From the NCBI RefSeq assembly GCF_040655735.1, contig NZ_JBFAKK010000005.1:372001-436000 (forward strand): a DNA stretch of 64,000 nt, read 5' to 3'. The position numbers and the translations under genes were made by a program. The stretch is from Phytomonospora sp040655735 (GTDB lineage Bacteria; Actinomycetota; Actinomycetes; Mycobacteriales; Micromonosporaceae). This document shows, one piece after another, positions 19,271 through 26,801 of this stretch (the stretch's first letter is position 1; every line of letters begins with the position of its first letter). Below the pieces are notes generated by a model. The model was not told where the DNA came from, searched no databases, and saw only the letters and a program-made list of their open reading frames with translations.

Positions 19271-19340
19271 GGAAAACCCCTGGCCGCCCACCCCCGCCGC
19301 GCGTACTGTCGCTCGCGCCTACCCCGAGGAGCCCTCCCCC

Positions 19341-21083
19341 ATGAGCACCGCCGCCACCGACCTCCCCATCGCCGACCCGCCCGAGGTCCGGCGGGCGGCC
19401 TGGCGGCTGCTCAAGTCCCGCCCCGCCGTCCTCACCGCGGTGGTCGTCCTCCACGTCCTCGCGGCGGTGACGGGGTTGGCGGGACCGTGGCTGCTGGGCC
19501 GGCTGATCGACGACGTGCGAGTCGGCACGACGGAGGCGGGCATCGACCGGATCGCGCTGCTGATCGCCGGCTTCGTGGTCGTCAACGCCGTCGTCACGCG
19601 CTTCGCCCGCTACGTGTCCTTCCGCTTCGGTGAGACGCTGCTGGCCGAACTGCGCGAGAACTTCATCGCCCGTTCCCTGTCCCTTCCCCTGTCCACCGTC
19701 GAGAAGGCCGGCACCGGCGACCTCATGACGCGCAGCTCCCAGGACGTCGACGCGCTCGGCTCCTCGATCCGTTTCGCGGTCCCGGAGATGCTCGTCGGGG
19801 TGGTGACACTCGCCCTCACCCTCGTCGCGATGGTCACGATCAACCCGCTGCTCGCACTGACCTCCCTTGTCGGGGGACCGGTCCTGTTCGTCGTGACCCG
19901 CTGGTACCTGCGGCGGGCCCGGCTGGTCTACCTGCGCGACGGGCGGGCGCGGTCGGCGATCAGCGAGGGCCTGGCGACCACGGTCGAGGGTGCGCGCACG
20001 ATCGAGGCCCTCGGCCTCCAGGACCGCCGCGTCGAACGCGGCTACGAGACCCTCCGCGGCTTCCACGACGTGCGGATGTCGGCCCTGCGCCTGCGGACGG
20101 TGTGGTTCCCCATCACCGAGTTCACCTACATGGTCCCGCTCGCGGCGATCCTCCTTGTCGGCGGCGTCCTGTTCGCCAACGACTTGGCGACGATCGGCGC
20201 GGTCACCGCCACGGCCCTCTACGTCAACCAGACCATCGAGCCCCTCGACCGCCTGCTCGCCTGGACCGAGCAGCTCCAGATCGGCTCGACGTCCTTCGCT
20301 CGCGTCCTCGGCGTCGGCAAGGTCCCCGCCGACCGCACCGAGCACGGCCTCGAACCCGCCGACGACAAGCTCGCCGCCACCGACGTCCGCTACGCCTACG
20401 CCGAGGGCCACGACGTGCTCCACGGCGTCGACCTCACCATCCGGCCGGGGGAGCGCCTGGCGATGGTGGGCCCCTCGGGCGCCGGGAAGTCGACGCTGGG
20501 GCGGCTGCTCGCCGGCGTCGACGGGCCGCGCACGGGCGGGATCACCGTCGGCGGCGTCGACGTGACCGGCCTCCCGCTCGGTGAGCTGCGCCGCCGGATC
20601 GCGCTGGTCACCCAGGAGCACCACGTGTTCCTCGGGACCCTTCGCGACAACCTCGCGCTCGCCCGCCCCGACGCCACCGACGAGGAGATCCACCAGGCGC
20701 TGTCCTCGGTGGACGCCGACTGGGTCGCCGATCTGCCCGGCGGGCTCCAGGCCGAGTTGGGCTCCGGCGGCTACGAGCCCTCGCCGGCGCAGGCGCAGCA
20801 GATCGCCCTGGCTCGGCTGGTGCTCGCCGACCCGCACACGCTCGTCCTCGACGAGGCGACCTCGCTGCTCGACCCGCGCGCGGCCCGCCACCTGGAGCGC
20901 TCGCTCGCGGCGGTCCTGTCCGGGCGGACGGTGATCGCCATCGCCCACCGGCTGCACACCGCCCACGACGCCGACCGGGTCGCCGTCGTCAGCGGCGGCC
21001 GGATCGCCGAGCTGGGCAGTCACGACGAGCTGATCGCCGCCGACGGGGACTACGCGGCGCTGTGGAAGTCCTGGCGTTCTTAG
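19341..21083 (+). CDS. ABC exporter half-transporter with degenerate signature motif
   Basis: A 580-residue type IV half-exporter: six membrane helices (about 30-310) then a nucleotide-binding domain. Walker A GPSGAGKST (about 376), Walker B LVLDEATSLLD (about 500) and the H-loop IAHRL (about 533) are intact. The signature LSGGQ is replaced by PSPAQ in GGYEPSPAQAQQIALARL (about 479-483). This is the reciprocal of the defect in the protein at 11607-13310. Together they would make one canonical ATP site and one dead site, as in heterodimeric exporters. ATG 19341 has GAGGAG upstream. The gene stops 10 bases before the convergent DoxX gene. Confidence 0.87.
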   Translation: MSTAATDLPIADPPEVRRAAWRLLKSRPAVLTAVVVLHVLAAVTGLAGPWLLGRLIDDVRVGTTEAGIDRIALLIAGFVVVNAVVTRFARYVSFRFGETLLAELRENFIARSLSLPLSTVEKAGTGDLMTRSSQDVDALGSSIRFAVPEMLVGVVTLALTLVAMVTINPLLALTSLVGGPVLFVVTRWYLRRARLVYLRDGRARSAISEGLATTVEGARTIEALGLQDRRVERGYETLRGFHDVRMSALRLRTVWFPITEFTYMVPLAAILLVGGVLFANDLATIGAVTATALYVNQTIEPLDRLLAWTEQLQIGSTSFARVLGVGKVPADRTEHGLEPADDKLAATDVRYAYAEGHDVLHGVDLTIRPGERLAMVGPSGAGKSTLGRLLAGVDGPRTGGITVGGVDVTGLPLGELRRRIALVTQEHHVFLGTLRDNLALARPDATDEEIHQALSSVDADWVADLPGGLQAELGSGGYEPSPAQAQQIALARLVLADPHTLVLDEATSLLDPRAARHLERSLAAVLSGRTVIAIAHRLHTAHDADRVAVVSGGRIAELGSHDELIAADGDYAALWKSWRS

Positions 21084-21092
21084 GTCCGGGTC

Positions 21093-21464
21093 CTAGAACG
21101 CGTAGGGACCGAAGCGTCCCCACGCCACGAACACGGCGACGGCGAAGAGCACCACGTTGACGGGGACCGACTTGGCCTCCTTGTGGCGCAGGTGCACGAT
21201 CGCCGCGCCGACCATCATCAGCGCCAGGCCGGTGGCGGCCAGCGGGGTGAGGATCGTGGCCACGTCGAGCAGCGGCGGCAGGATCAGCGCGAACATCGCC
21301 GCGACCTCCGACCAGCCGATGAGCCGGACGCCGATGGGCGGGAAGTCGTCGACCCAGGCGCCGAGCTTCTCGCGCAGGGTGGGGATGGGCGCGGTGGCCT
21401 TGAACAGGCCCGACAGGCCGAGGGCGGCGAGGAGGATCTGGCCGATCCACAGTGCGGTTTCCAT
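21093..21464 (-). CDS. DoxX-like membrane protein
   Basis: A 123-residue four-helix protein related to the one at 2156-2536; both end WGRFGPYAF. The GWSEVAAMFALILPPLLDV helix matches the DoxX-like pattern. ATG 21464 has GGAGAG upstream. It is divergent from a TetR gene across a 99-base spacer containing two matched dyads, so repression by that TetR is likely. Confidence 0.85.
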   Translation of the reverse strand: METALWIGQILLAALGLSGLFKATAPIPTLREKLGAWVDDFPPIGVRLIGWSEVAAMFALILPPLLDVATILTPLAATGLALMMVGAAIVHLRHKEAKSVPVNVVLFAVAVFVAWGRFGPYAF

Positions 21465-21487
21465 GGTGTGCTCTCCGGGAGGGGGAA

Positions 21488-21505
21488 GTGGAGGGAGGTC
21501 TCCAC
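21488..21505. promoter_or_regulatory. Operator 1: GTGGAG-N6-CTCCAC
   Basis: A perfect 6-bp dyad with a 6-base spacer just upstream of the DoxX gene's Shine-Dalgarno. Its centre is 42 bp (four helical turns) from a second copy at 21530-21547. Confidence 0.6.
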
Positions 21506-21529
21506 AAAACTTCGGCGAGCCTAACACAA

Positions 21530-21547
21530 GTGGAGCATGATCTCCGC
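21530..21547. promoter_or_regulatory. Operator 2: GTGGAG-N6-CTCCGC
   Basis: Same half-sites and spacing as operator 1, with one mismatch. It is nested in a longer imperfect inverted repeat (GCCTAAC at 21519 pairing with TTAGGC at 21551) that reaches the -10 element of the TetR gene, so it can autoregulate tetR. Confidence 0.6.
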
Positions 21548-21551
21548 TTGT

Positions 21552-21563
21552 TAGGCTGGGGCC
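21552..21563 (+). promoter_or_regulatory. -10 element of leaderless promoter for tetR
   Basis: TAGGCT (21552-21557) lies 6 bases before ATG 21564. It overlaps the outer arm of the operator dyad. Confidence 0.55.
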
Positions 21564-22184
21564 ATGGCGACCCGTGAAACCCCGGCGGGCCTGCGCGCCG
21601 ACGCCGCCCAGAACCGCGAACGCATCCTCACCGTCGCCCGCGAACTGTTCGCCGAACGCGGCGGCGACGTCCCCATGGACGAGATCGCCCGCCGCGCCGG
21701 CGTCGGCATCGCCACCCTCTACCGCCGCTTCCCCACCCGCGAGGCCCTGATCCAGGCCGGCGTCGAGCACACCGTCGACACCTTCGCCGCCCTGGTCGCG
21801 CGGGCCAAAAAGGTCCCCGATCCCGCGCTCGCCTTCGCCGAGGTGCTCGAACGCGCCCGCGTCCTCCAGCTGGAGCATCGCGGCTTCTCCGAGGCCATGT
21901 GCCCCACGGGCGGTTTCGAGGAGCAGAAGCGCTGCATGCGTGCCGACATGGCGGTGGTCATCGAGCGTGCGAAGGACGCGGGCCTGCTGTGCGCCGACTT
22001 CACCGCCGAGGACTTCCTGACGATCGTGCTCGCCCACGCCGGAGTCGTGGCCGCCGTCGGTCGCAGCGAAGGGCGCGAGGCGATGTCGCGCCGGTTCATG
22101 GCCGCGGCCCTGGCCGGCTACGGCGGCTCCGGCGGCGCGGTGCTCCCGCCGCCGGTGGATCCGGTGTCCGTCTACGGGCACTGA
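21564..22184 (+). CDS. TetR family transcriptional regulator
   Basis: A 206-residue regulator with an N-terminal TetR HTH (about 12-60: ILTVARELFAERGG ... IARRAGVGIATLYRRFPTREAL). Its ligand domain resembles the TetR_C group found beside DoxX or oxidoreductase genes. It is divergent from the DoxX gene and probably controls it and itself through the two dyads in the spacer. The inducing ligand is unknown; two cysteines (SEAMCPTGG, QKRCMRAD) could be redox-sensitive (inference). Confidence 0.9.
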   Translation: MATRETPAGLRADAAQNRERILTVARELFAERGGDVPMDEIARRAGVGIATLYRRFPTREALIQAGVEHTVDTFAALVARAKKVPDPALAFAEVLERARVLQLEHRGFSEAMCPTGGFEEQKRCMRADMAVVIERAKDAGLLCADFTAEDFLTIVLAHAGVVAAVGRSEGREAMSRRFMAAALAGYGGSGGAVLPPPVDPVSVYGH

Positions 22185-22223
22185 CGCGCCCGAGGTGCCG
22201 GTGTTCCGCCTCACCTCCACCTC

Positions 22224-22245
22224 ATTAAGTTGTGCACAACTTAAT
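22224..22245. promoter_or_regulatory. OhrR operator, perfect 22-bp palindrome
   Basis: Half-site ATTAAGTTGTG followed directly by its exact reverse complement. It covers the -35 hexamer TTGTGC (22230-22235). AT-rich palindromes of this kind in front of ohrR-ohr are the known OhrR binding site type. Confidence 0.8.
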
Positions 22246-22265
22246 CGTGCACTACCGTTAGGTGC
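22230..22265 (+). promoter_or_regulatory. ohrR-ohr promoter (leaderless)
   Basis: -35 TTGTGC (22230-22235), 17-base spacer, -10 TACCGT (22253-22258), 7 bases to ATG 22266. Operator binding over the -35 would block polymerase. Confidence 0.65.
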
Positions 22266-22700
22266 ATGGACGAGACCCTCCGACTGCGCAACCAGGTCTG
22301 CTTCGCACTGCACTCGGCCTCCCGCGCCGTCACCGGCGTGTACCGCCCGATCCTCGACGAGCTTGGCCTGACCTACCCGCAGTTCCTGGTCCTCCTCGCA
22401 CTCTGGGAGCGCGACGGCCGGACCGTCTCCGAACTCGGCGCGGCCCTGCGTCTCGACTCGGGCACGCTCTCGCCGCTGCTCAAGCGCCTGGAGTCGGCCG
22501 GAATGGTCGACCGCCGCCGCGACACCGCCGACGAACGCCAGGTCACCGTCCACCTCACCGACGACGGGGAGGCCCTGCGCGAACGCGCGCGGGCCGTCCC
22601 CGGGCAGGTCGCCGCCGCCTCCGGCCTCACCCGCGAGGAACTGGTCGAACTGCGCGACGTGCTCACCACCCTCACCGACAACCTGAAGGGCGAATCATGA
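22266..22700 (+). CDS. ohrR: OhrR, MarR-family organic peroxide sensor
   Basis: A 144-residue MarR protein. The reactive N-terminal cysteine is Cys12 in RLRNQVCFALHSASR, the OhrR hallmark, followed by LTYPQFLVLLALWE and the winged helix (VSELGAALRLDSGTLSPLLKRLE, then RRRDTADERQV wing). No second cysteine pair is present, so it is a 1-Cys type. Oxidation of Cys12 by organic hydroperoxides should release the upstream palindrome and induce ohr. Its stop overlaps the ohr start (ATGA). Confidence 0.92.
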   Translation: MDETLRLRNQVCFALHSASRAVTGVYRPILDELGLTYPQFLVLLALWERDGRTVSELGAALRLDSGTLSPLLKRLESAGMVDRRRDTADERQVTVHLTDDGEALRERARAVPGQVAAASGLTREELVELRDVLTTLTDNLKGES

Positions 22701-23119
22701 AGGTCCTCTACACCGCCGAGGCCACCGCGACGGGCGAAGGCCGCAACGGCCACGTCACCTCCAGCGACTCCCTCCTCGACCTCGACCTGCGCGTCCCCGC
22801 CGACCTCGGCGGCCCCGGCGGCGGCAGCAACCCCGAGCAGCTCTTCGCGGCCGGCTTCTCCGCCTGCTTCCACAGCGCCCTCCAGACCGTCGCCCGCCGC
22901 GAGAAGACCCGGCTGGGCGCCTCGACGGTCACCGCGAAGGTCGGCATCGGCGCCAGCGGCGGCGGCTACGGCCTGACCGTCGAACTGGACGTCGCCATCC
23001 CCGGCCTCGACCACGCCACCGCCGAGGAACTGGTCGCCAAGGCTCACCAGGTCTGCCCCTACTCGAACGCCACCCGTGGCAATGTCGAGGTCACGCTGAC
23101 CGTCAACAAGGGGGAGTGA
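22697..23119 (+). CDS. ohr: Organic hydroperoxide resistance protein Ohr
   Basis: A 140-residue OsmC/Ohr-family thiol peroxidase. Catalytic cysteines are Cys57 (GFSACFHSAL) and Cys120 (HQVCPYSNATRGN), with the expected spacing; the Arg and Glu of the active site (Arg31 region, Glu48 region) are plausible. It reduces fatty-acid and other organic hydroperoxides, using lipoylated protein in studied species. Translationally coupled to ohrR. Confidence 0.93.
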   Translation: MKVLYTAEATATGEGRNGHVTSSDSLLDLDLRVPADLGGPGGGSNPEQLFAAGFSACFHSALQTVARREKTRLGASTVTAKVGIGASGGGYGLTVELDVAIPGLDHATAEELVAKAHQVCPYSNATRGNVEVTLTVNKGE

Positions 23120-23121
23120 CC

Positions 23122-24129
23122 ATGTCCTACGAGTCCCGTGAGTGGCATCTCGCCCGCCGGCCGCACGGCTGGCCGGTACCCGAGGACTTCTCCCTGGAGA
23201 CCGTCGACCTGCCCGAGCCCGGCGCCGGCCAGGTCGTCGTCCGCAACACCTTCATCTCCGTCGACCCCTACATGCGCGGCCGCATGAACGACGTCCCGTC
23301 CTACGTGCCGCCCTACCGGCTGGGTGAGCCCATGGAAGGCGGGGCCGTCGGCGAGGTCGTCGCCTCCGGGGACGACTCGGTCGCCGTCGGCACGCACGTC
23401 GTGCACGGCAACGGCTGGCGCGACCACGCCCTCATCGAGGCCGCCAAGGTCCGCGCGATCGACCCCGCCGCCGTCCCGAGCGAGTCGGCCTACCTCGGCC
23501 CGCTCGGCATGACCGGACTGACCGCCTACGCCGGCCTGCTGGAGATCGCCGCGATGAAGCCCGGCGAGACCGTGTTCGTCTCCGGCGCCGCCGGTGCCGT
23601 CGGCCAGATGGTCGGCCAGATCGCCCGCCTCAAAGGCGCCGCCCGCGTGGTCGGCAGCGCCGGCTCGGCCGCCAAGATCGAGCACCTCACCGGCCGCCTC
23701 GGCTTCGACGCCGCCTTCGACTACCACGACGGCCGCATCCGCGACCAGCTCAAGAAGGCCGCCCCCGACGGCATCGACGTCTACTTCGACAACGTCGGCG
23801 GCGAGCACCTCGAAGCCGCGATCGGCTCGATGAAGCTCTACGGCCGGGCCGCGATCTGCGGCGCGATCTCGATGTACAACGAGACCGAACCGCCCACCGC
23901 CCCGCGCAACCTCGGCCTGCTCATCGGCAGGCGCGCGACACTGCGCGGCTTCCTCGTCGGCGACCACGGCAAGCTCATGCCGCAGTTCCTGTCCGAGGCC
24001 GTGCCCTGGCTCGCCAACGGCGACATCATCGCCGACGAGACCGTCGTCGACGGTGTCGACCACGCCGTCGAGGCGTTCCTCGGCATGCTGCGCGGCGAGA
24101 ACCTCGGCAAGATGGTCGTGCGCGTCTAG
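23122..24129 (+). CDS. NADPH-dependent alkenal/one reductase (MDR superfamily)
   Basis: A 335-residue medium-chain reductase of the leukotriene-B4-dehydrogenase/CurA group: MRGRMND near residue 55, nucleotide-binding VSGAAGAVGQMVGQIA (about 155-170) and no zinc-ligand cysteines. Such enzymes saturate reactive alpha,beta-unsaturated aldehydes and ketones, which arise from lipid peroxidation. This suits its position 2 bases after ohr, in the same operon. ATG 23122 has GGGGAG 5 bases upstream. Confidence 0.88.
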   Translation: MSYESREWHLARRPHGWPVPEDFSLETVDLPEPGAGQVVVRNTFISVDPYMRGRMNDVPSYVPPYRLGEPMEGGAVGEVVASGDDSVAVGTHVVHGNGWRDHALIEAAKVRAIDPAAVPSESAYLGPLGMTGLTAYAGLLEIAAMKPGETVFVSGAAGAVGQMVGQIARLKGAARVVGSAGSAAKIEHLTGRLGFDAAFDYHDGRIRDQLKKAAPDGIDVYFDNVGGEHLEAAIGSMKLYGRAAICGAISMYNETEPPTAPRNLGLLIGRRATLRGFLVGDHGKLMPQFLSEAVPWLANGDIIADETVVDGVDHAVEAFLGMLRGENLGKMVVRV

Positions 24130-24152
24130 CGACGCCTCCCGGCGCTGGGGCC

Positions 24153-24734
24153 TCAGCCGATCGTGGTCGGCACGAGGTTCCAGCGCCGGATCACCTTCCG
24201 GCCGTGCTCGAAGCCCAGCGCCGACACCGTCGCGGTGTCCAGCCACAGCAGCGCGCCGCCCTCGGTGCCCAGCCCGATCCACCGTGCCGCCGCCGCGCGC
24301 AGCGCGTGCCCGTGCCCGACCAGCCCCACGTTGCCCATCGCCAGCGCCGTCTCGGCCCGCGCGAGCACCCGGTCGAGGCGCTCGCCGACCTGTTCGGGCG
24401 ACTCGCCGCCCGGTGCGCCGTCGCGCCAGATCGTCCAGTCCGGATCGGTCTGGTGGATCTCGTCGCTGGTGATCCCCTCGTAGTCGCCGTAGGCCCACTC
24501 GGCGAGGTCCTCGTCGATGGTCACCGGCGGCAGCCCGGCGAGTTCGGCCGTGCGCAGCGCGCGCCTGCGCGGCGAGGACAGCACCTTCGTGAACTCCAGC
24601 GGGGCCAGCAGGGGCCGCAAACGTTCCGCCTGCTCGACCCCCACGGTCGTCAGGTCCAGGTCGGTCACCGACGTGTGCTGCCCCGAGAGGCTCCACTCGG
24701 TCTGGCCGTGCCGTATGAGAAGGATCTCCGCCAT
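24153..24734 (-). CDS. Histidine phosphatase (phosphoglycerate mutase-like)
   Basis: A 193-residue enzyme with the RHG motif (LIRHGQTEWS, residues about 7-16), second Arg in SSPRRRALRTAEL, Glu in EWAYGDYEG and second His in GLVGHGHALR. The overall form fits the small acid phosphatase / broad phosphatase subgroup rather than glycolytic mutase. ATG 24734 is chosen over 24743 because TACGAT lies 7 bases upstream and the protein then begins directly with MAEILLIRHG. Confidence 0.87.
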   Translation of the reverse strand: MAEILLIRHGQTEWSLSGQHTSVTDLDLTTVGVEQAERLRPLLAPLEFTKVLSSPRRRALRTAELAGLPPVTIDEDLAEWAYGDYEGITSDEIHQTDPDWTIWRDGAPGGESPEQVGERLDRVLARAETALAMGNVGLVGHGHALRAAAARWIGLGTEGGALLWLDTATVSALGFEHGRKVIRRWNLVPTTIG

Positions 24735-24747
24735 ACCCGCCATCGTA
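24735..24747 (-). promoter_or_regulatory. -10 element of leaderless promoter for the histidine phosphatase
   Basis: Minus-strand TACGAT (24747-24742), 7 bases before ATG 24734. Confidence 0.5.
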
Positions 24748-24805
24748 TGGGCCCGCCCGATCCTCCGCTTAGGATCGAGCCCGCCGAAAACCGTGGAGGT
24801 ACACC

Positions 24806-25537
24806 GTGGCACGTCCCCTGACCGTCGTCACCGGAGGCAGCCGCGGCATCGGTGCGGCCACCGTCGCCCGACTCGCCGCCGACGGCCACGACCTGGTCAT
24901 CGGCTACTCCAGCGACGCCGAGGCGGCCGCCGCGACCGCCGCCTCGGCCGAGGCGTCCGGCGCGCGCTGCGCGGTCGTGCACTGCGACGTGTCCGTCCCC
25001 GCCGACGTCGACCGCCTCTTCGACACCGCCGCCGAACTGGGCACCCTCACCGGCCTGGTCAACAACGCCGGCATCACCGGAGGCTTCGGCCGCCTCGCCG
25101 ACGCCGAACCCGCCACGATCCAGCGCGTCATCGACGTCAACGTCGTCGGCGTCCTGCTGTGCTGCCGGCGCGCCGCCCGCGACCTGGGCCGGGGCGGCGC
25201 CATCGTCAACGTCTCCTCCGGCGCGGCCACCCTCGGCAGCCCCGGCGACTACGTCCACTACGCCGCCTCCAAGGCCGCCGTCGACACCGCCACGATCGGC
25301 CTGTCCAAGGAACTCGGCCCCGACGGCATCCGCGTCAACGCCGTCGCCCCCGGCATCATCGACACCGAGATGCACGCCACCGGCGGCGACCCCGGCCGCG
25401 CCGCCCGCGTCGGCCCCCAGATCCCCCTCGGCCGCGCCGGCACGGCCGCCGAGATCGCCGCCGCCATCGCCTGGCTGCTGTCGGAGGAGTCCTCCTACAC
25501 GACCGGGGCCGTGCTCAGGGTCGCCGGCGGACGCTGA
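24806..25537 (+). CDS. Short-chain dehydrogenase/reductase
   Basis: A 243-residue classical SDR. TGGSRGIG (about 9-16) binds NAD(P), NNAG is at about 86-89, and the catalytic set is Ser in VNVSSGAA, Tyr and Lys in YVHYAASK. The C-terminus (SSYTTGAVLRVAGGR) matches the glucose-dehydrogenase/FabG-like group. GTG 24806 has GGAGGT upstream, and TAGGAT near 24771 is a fair -10. Its 3' end overlaps the convergent HxlR gene by 43 bases. Substrate unknown. Confidence 0.9.
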   Translation: MARPLTVVTGGSRGIGAATVARLAADGHDLVIGYSSDAEAAAATAASAEASGARCAVVHCDVSVPADVDRLFDTAAELGTLTGLVNNAGITGGFGRLADAEPATIQRVIDVNVVGVLLCCRRAARDLGRGGAIVNVSSGAATLGSPGDYVHYAASKAAVDTATIGLSKELGPDGIRVNAVAPGIIDTEMHATGGDPGRAARVGPQIPLGRAGTAAEIAAAIAWLLSEESSYTTGAVLRVAGGR

Positions 25538-25863
25538 CCCAGGACGTTCTCCCGGCCCCAGGCGCCCAGCGGCTTCAACGCCTGATTGAGCGCCAGTCCA
25601 CGCTCGGTCAGCGAGTACTCCACCCGCGGCGGCACCTCGTCGAAGTCCTGCCGGTGCACGATCCCGTCGTCCTCCAGCGCCCGCAGATGCGACGCGAGGA
25701 CCTTCTCTGTCAGCCCCGGCATCGTCCGCCGCAGCTCACCGAAACGAAACGGGCGCAACGCGAGCGTCCACAGGATCGACACCTTCCACTTGCCCTCGAT
25801 CACGGTCATCGCCGCCTCGATCGGGCACTCTTGCGCACTCGGCCGCACCACGTCCACCTCCAC
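25495..25863 (-). CDS. HxlR family transcriptional regulator
   Basis: A 122-residue winged-helix protein with the HxlR pattern: ECPIEAAMTVIEGKWKVSIL near the start (Cys13 at the position used for redox or electrophile sensing in relatives), RFGELRRTMPGLTEKVLASHLRALE recognition region and an RVEYSLTERG wing. GTG 25863 is preferred because GGAGG sits 5 bases upstream; a longer TTG form reaches 25926. It is divergent from the imine-reductase-like gene, which it probably regulates. Confidence 0.85.
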   Translation of the reverse strand: MEVDVVRPSAQECPIEAAMTVIEGKWKVSILWTLALRPFRFGELRRTMPGLTEKVLASHLRALEDDGIVHRQDFDEVPPRVEYSLTERGLALNQALKPLGAWGRENVLGQRPPATLSTAPVV

Positions 25864-25891
25864 GCTTACCTCCGGGACACCACCCACTCCA

Positions 25892-25903
25892 AAGTGCGTA
25901 CTT
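25892..25903. promoter_or_regulatory. Candidate HxlR operator AAGT-GCGT-ACTT
   Basis: A short dyad in the 74-base spacer between the HxlR and imine-reductase start codons. Confidence 0.45.
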
Positions 25904-25937
25904 GATCGACCCGGAACCCGCGACAAGGCTAGTCCTC

Positions 25938-26801
25938 ATGACCACCCACAAGACCCCGATCACCCTCCTCGGCCTCGGCTCCATGGGACGCGCGCTCGCC
26001 GGCGCCTGGCTCGCCGCCGGGCACCCCGTCACCGTCTGGAACCGCTCTGCGGGCAAGGCCCCCGAAGGCGCGACGCTCGCCGCGAGCGCCGCCGAGGCCG
26101 TCGCGGCGAATCGGCTGGTCGTCGCCTGCCTCCTCGACGACGCCAGCGTCGAGGCGGTCCTCGACCGCACCGACCTGAGCGGCCGGGACCTGATCAACCT
26201 CACCACCAACACCCCTGCCGAAGGCCGCAAGCGGGCCGAGTGGGCCGCCGGGAGGGGCGCCCGCTTCCTCGACGGCGGCGTGATGGCCACGCCCGCCATG
26301 ATCGCCACGCCCGCCGCGTTCATCCTCTACAGCGGCGTCGCCGAGGTCTTCGACGAACACCGTGACGCGCTCGCCGCCGTCGCCGATCCGCAGTTCGCCG
26401 GTACCGACCCCGGCCACGCGGCCCTTCTCGACGTCGCCCTGCTCAGCGCCATGTCCGGACTGTTCGGCGGCTTGGTGCACGCCTTCGCCCTGACCGAGGG
26501 CGAGGTGCCGCCCCGCGAGTTCGCGCCGATGCTCGCCGGGCTCATGGCGGCACTGGCGCAGGCCACCACGCACGGCATCGCCGAGCGTCTGGCCACCGGG
26601 GACCACACGACGAACGTCGAGTCCTCCCTCGCCATGCAGGACGTGGCGAGCGGGACGCTGTTGCGCACGGCCGCCGAGCGGGGTGTCAGCACCGAGTTGA
26701 TCGAGCCCTACCTGGCGCTGATGGCCCGCCGGGTCGCCGAAGGGCACGGGGCCGAGGAGAGCAGCGGGCTGGTCGGCGGCCTCACACCGGCGAGCAGATG
26801 A
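25938..26801 (+). CDS. NADPH-dependent imine reductase / beta-hydroxyacid dehydrogenase family enzyme
   Basis: A 287-residue protein. GLGSMGRALA (about 12-21) and WNRS give the NADP-binding fold, LDGGVMATP (about 113-121) is typical of imine reductases, and LLDVALLSAMSGLFGG carries the Asp at the position used as proton donor in many of them. The six-helix C-terminal domain would form the dimer. The family reduces cyclic imines. The divergent HxlR regulator suggests electrophile- or metabolite-controlled expression. Confidence 0.8.
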   Translation: MTTHKTPITLLGLGSMGRALAGAWLAAGHPVTVWNRSAGKAPEGATLAASAAEAVAANRLVVACLLDDASVEAVLDRTDLSGRDLINLTTNTPAEGRKRAEWAAGRGARFLDGGVMATPAMIATPAAFILYSGVAEVFDEHRDALAAVADPQFAGTDPGHAALLDVALLSAMSGLFGGLVHAFALTEGEVPPREFAPMLAGLMAALAQATTHGIAERLATGDHTTNVESSLAMQDVASGTLLRTAAERGVSTELIEPYLALMARRVAEGHGAEESSGLVGGLTPASR

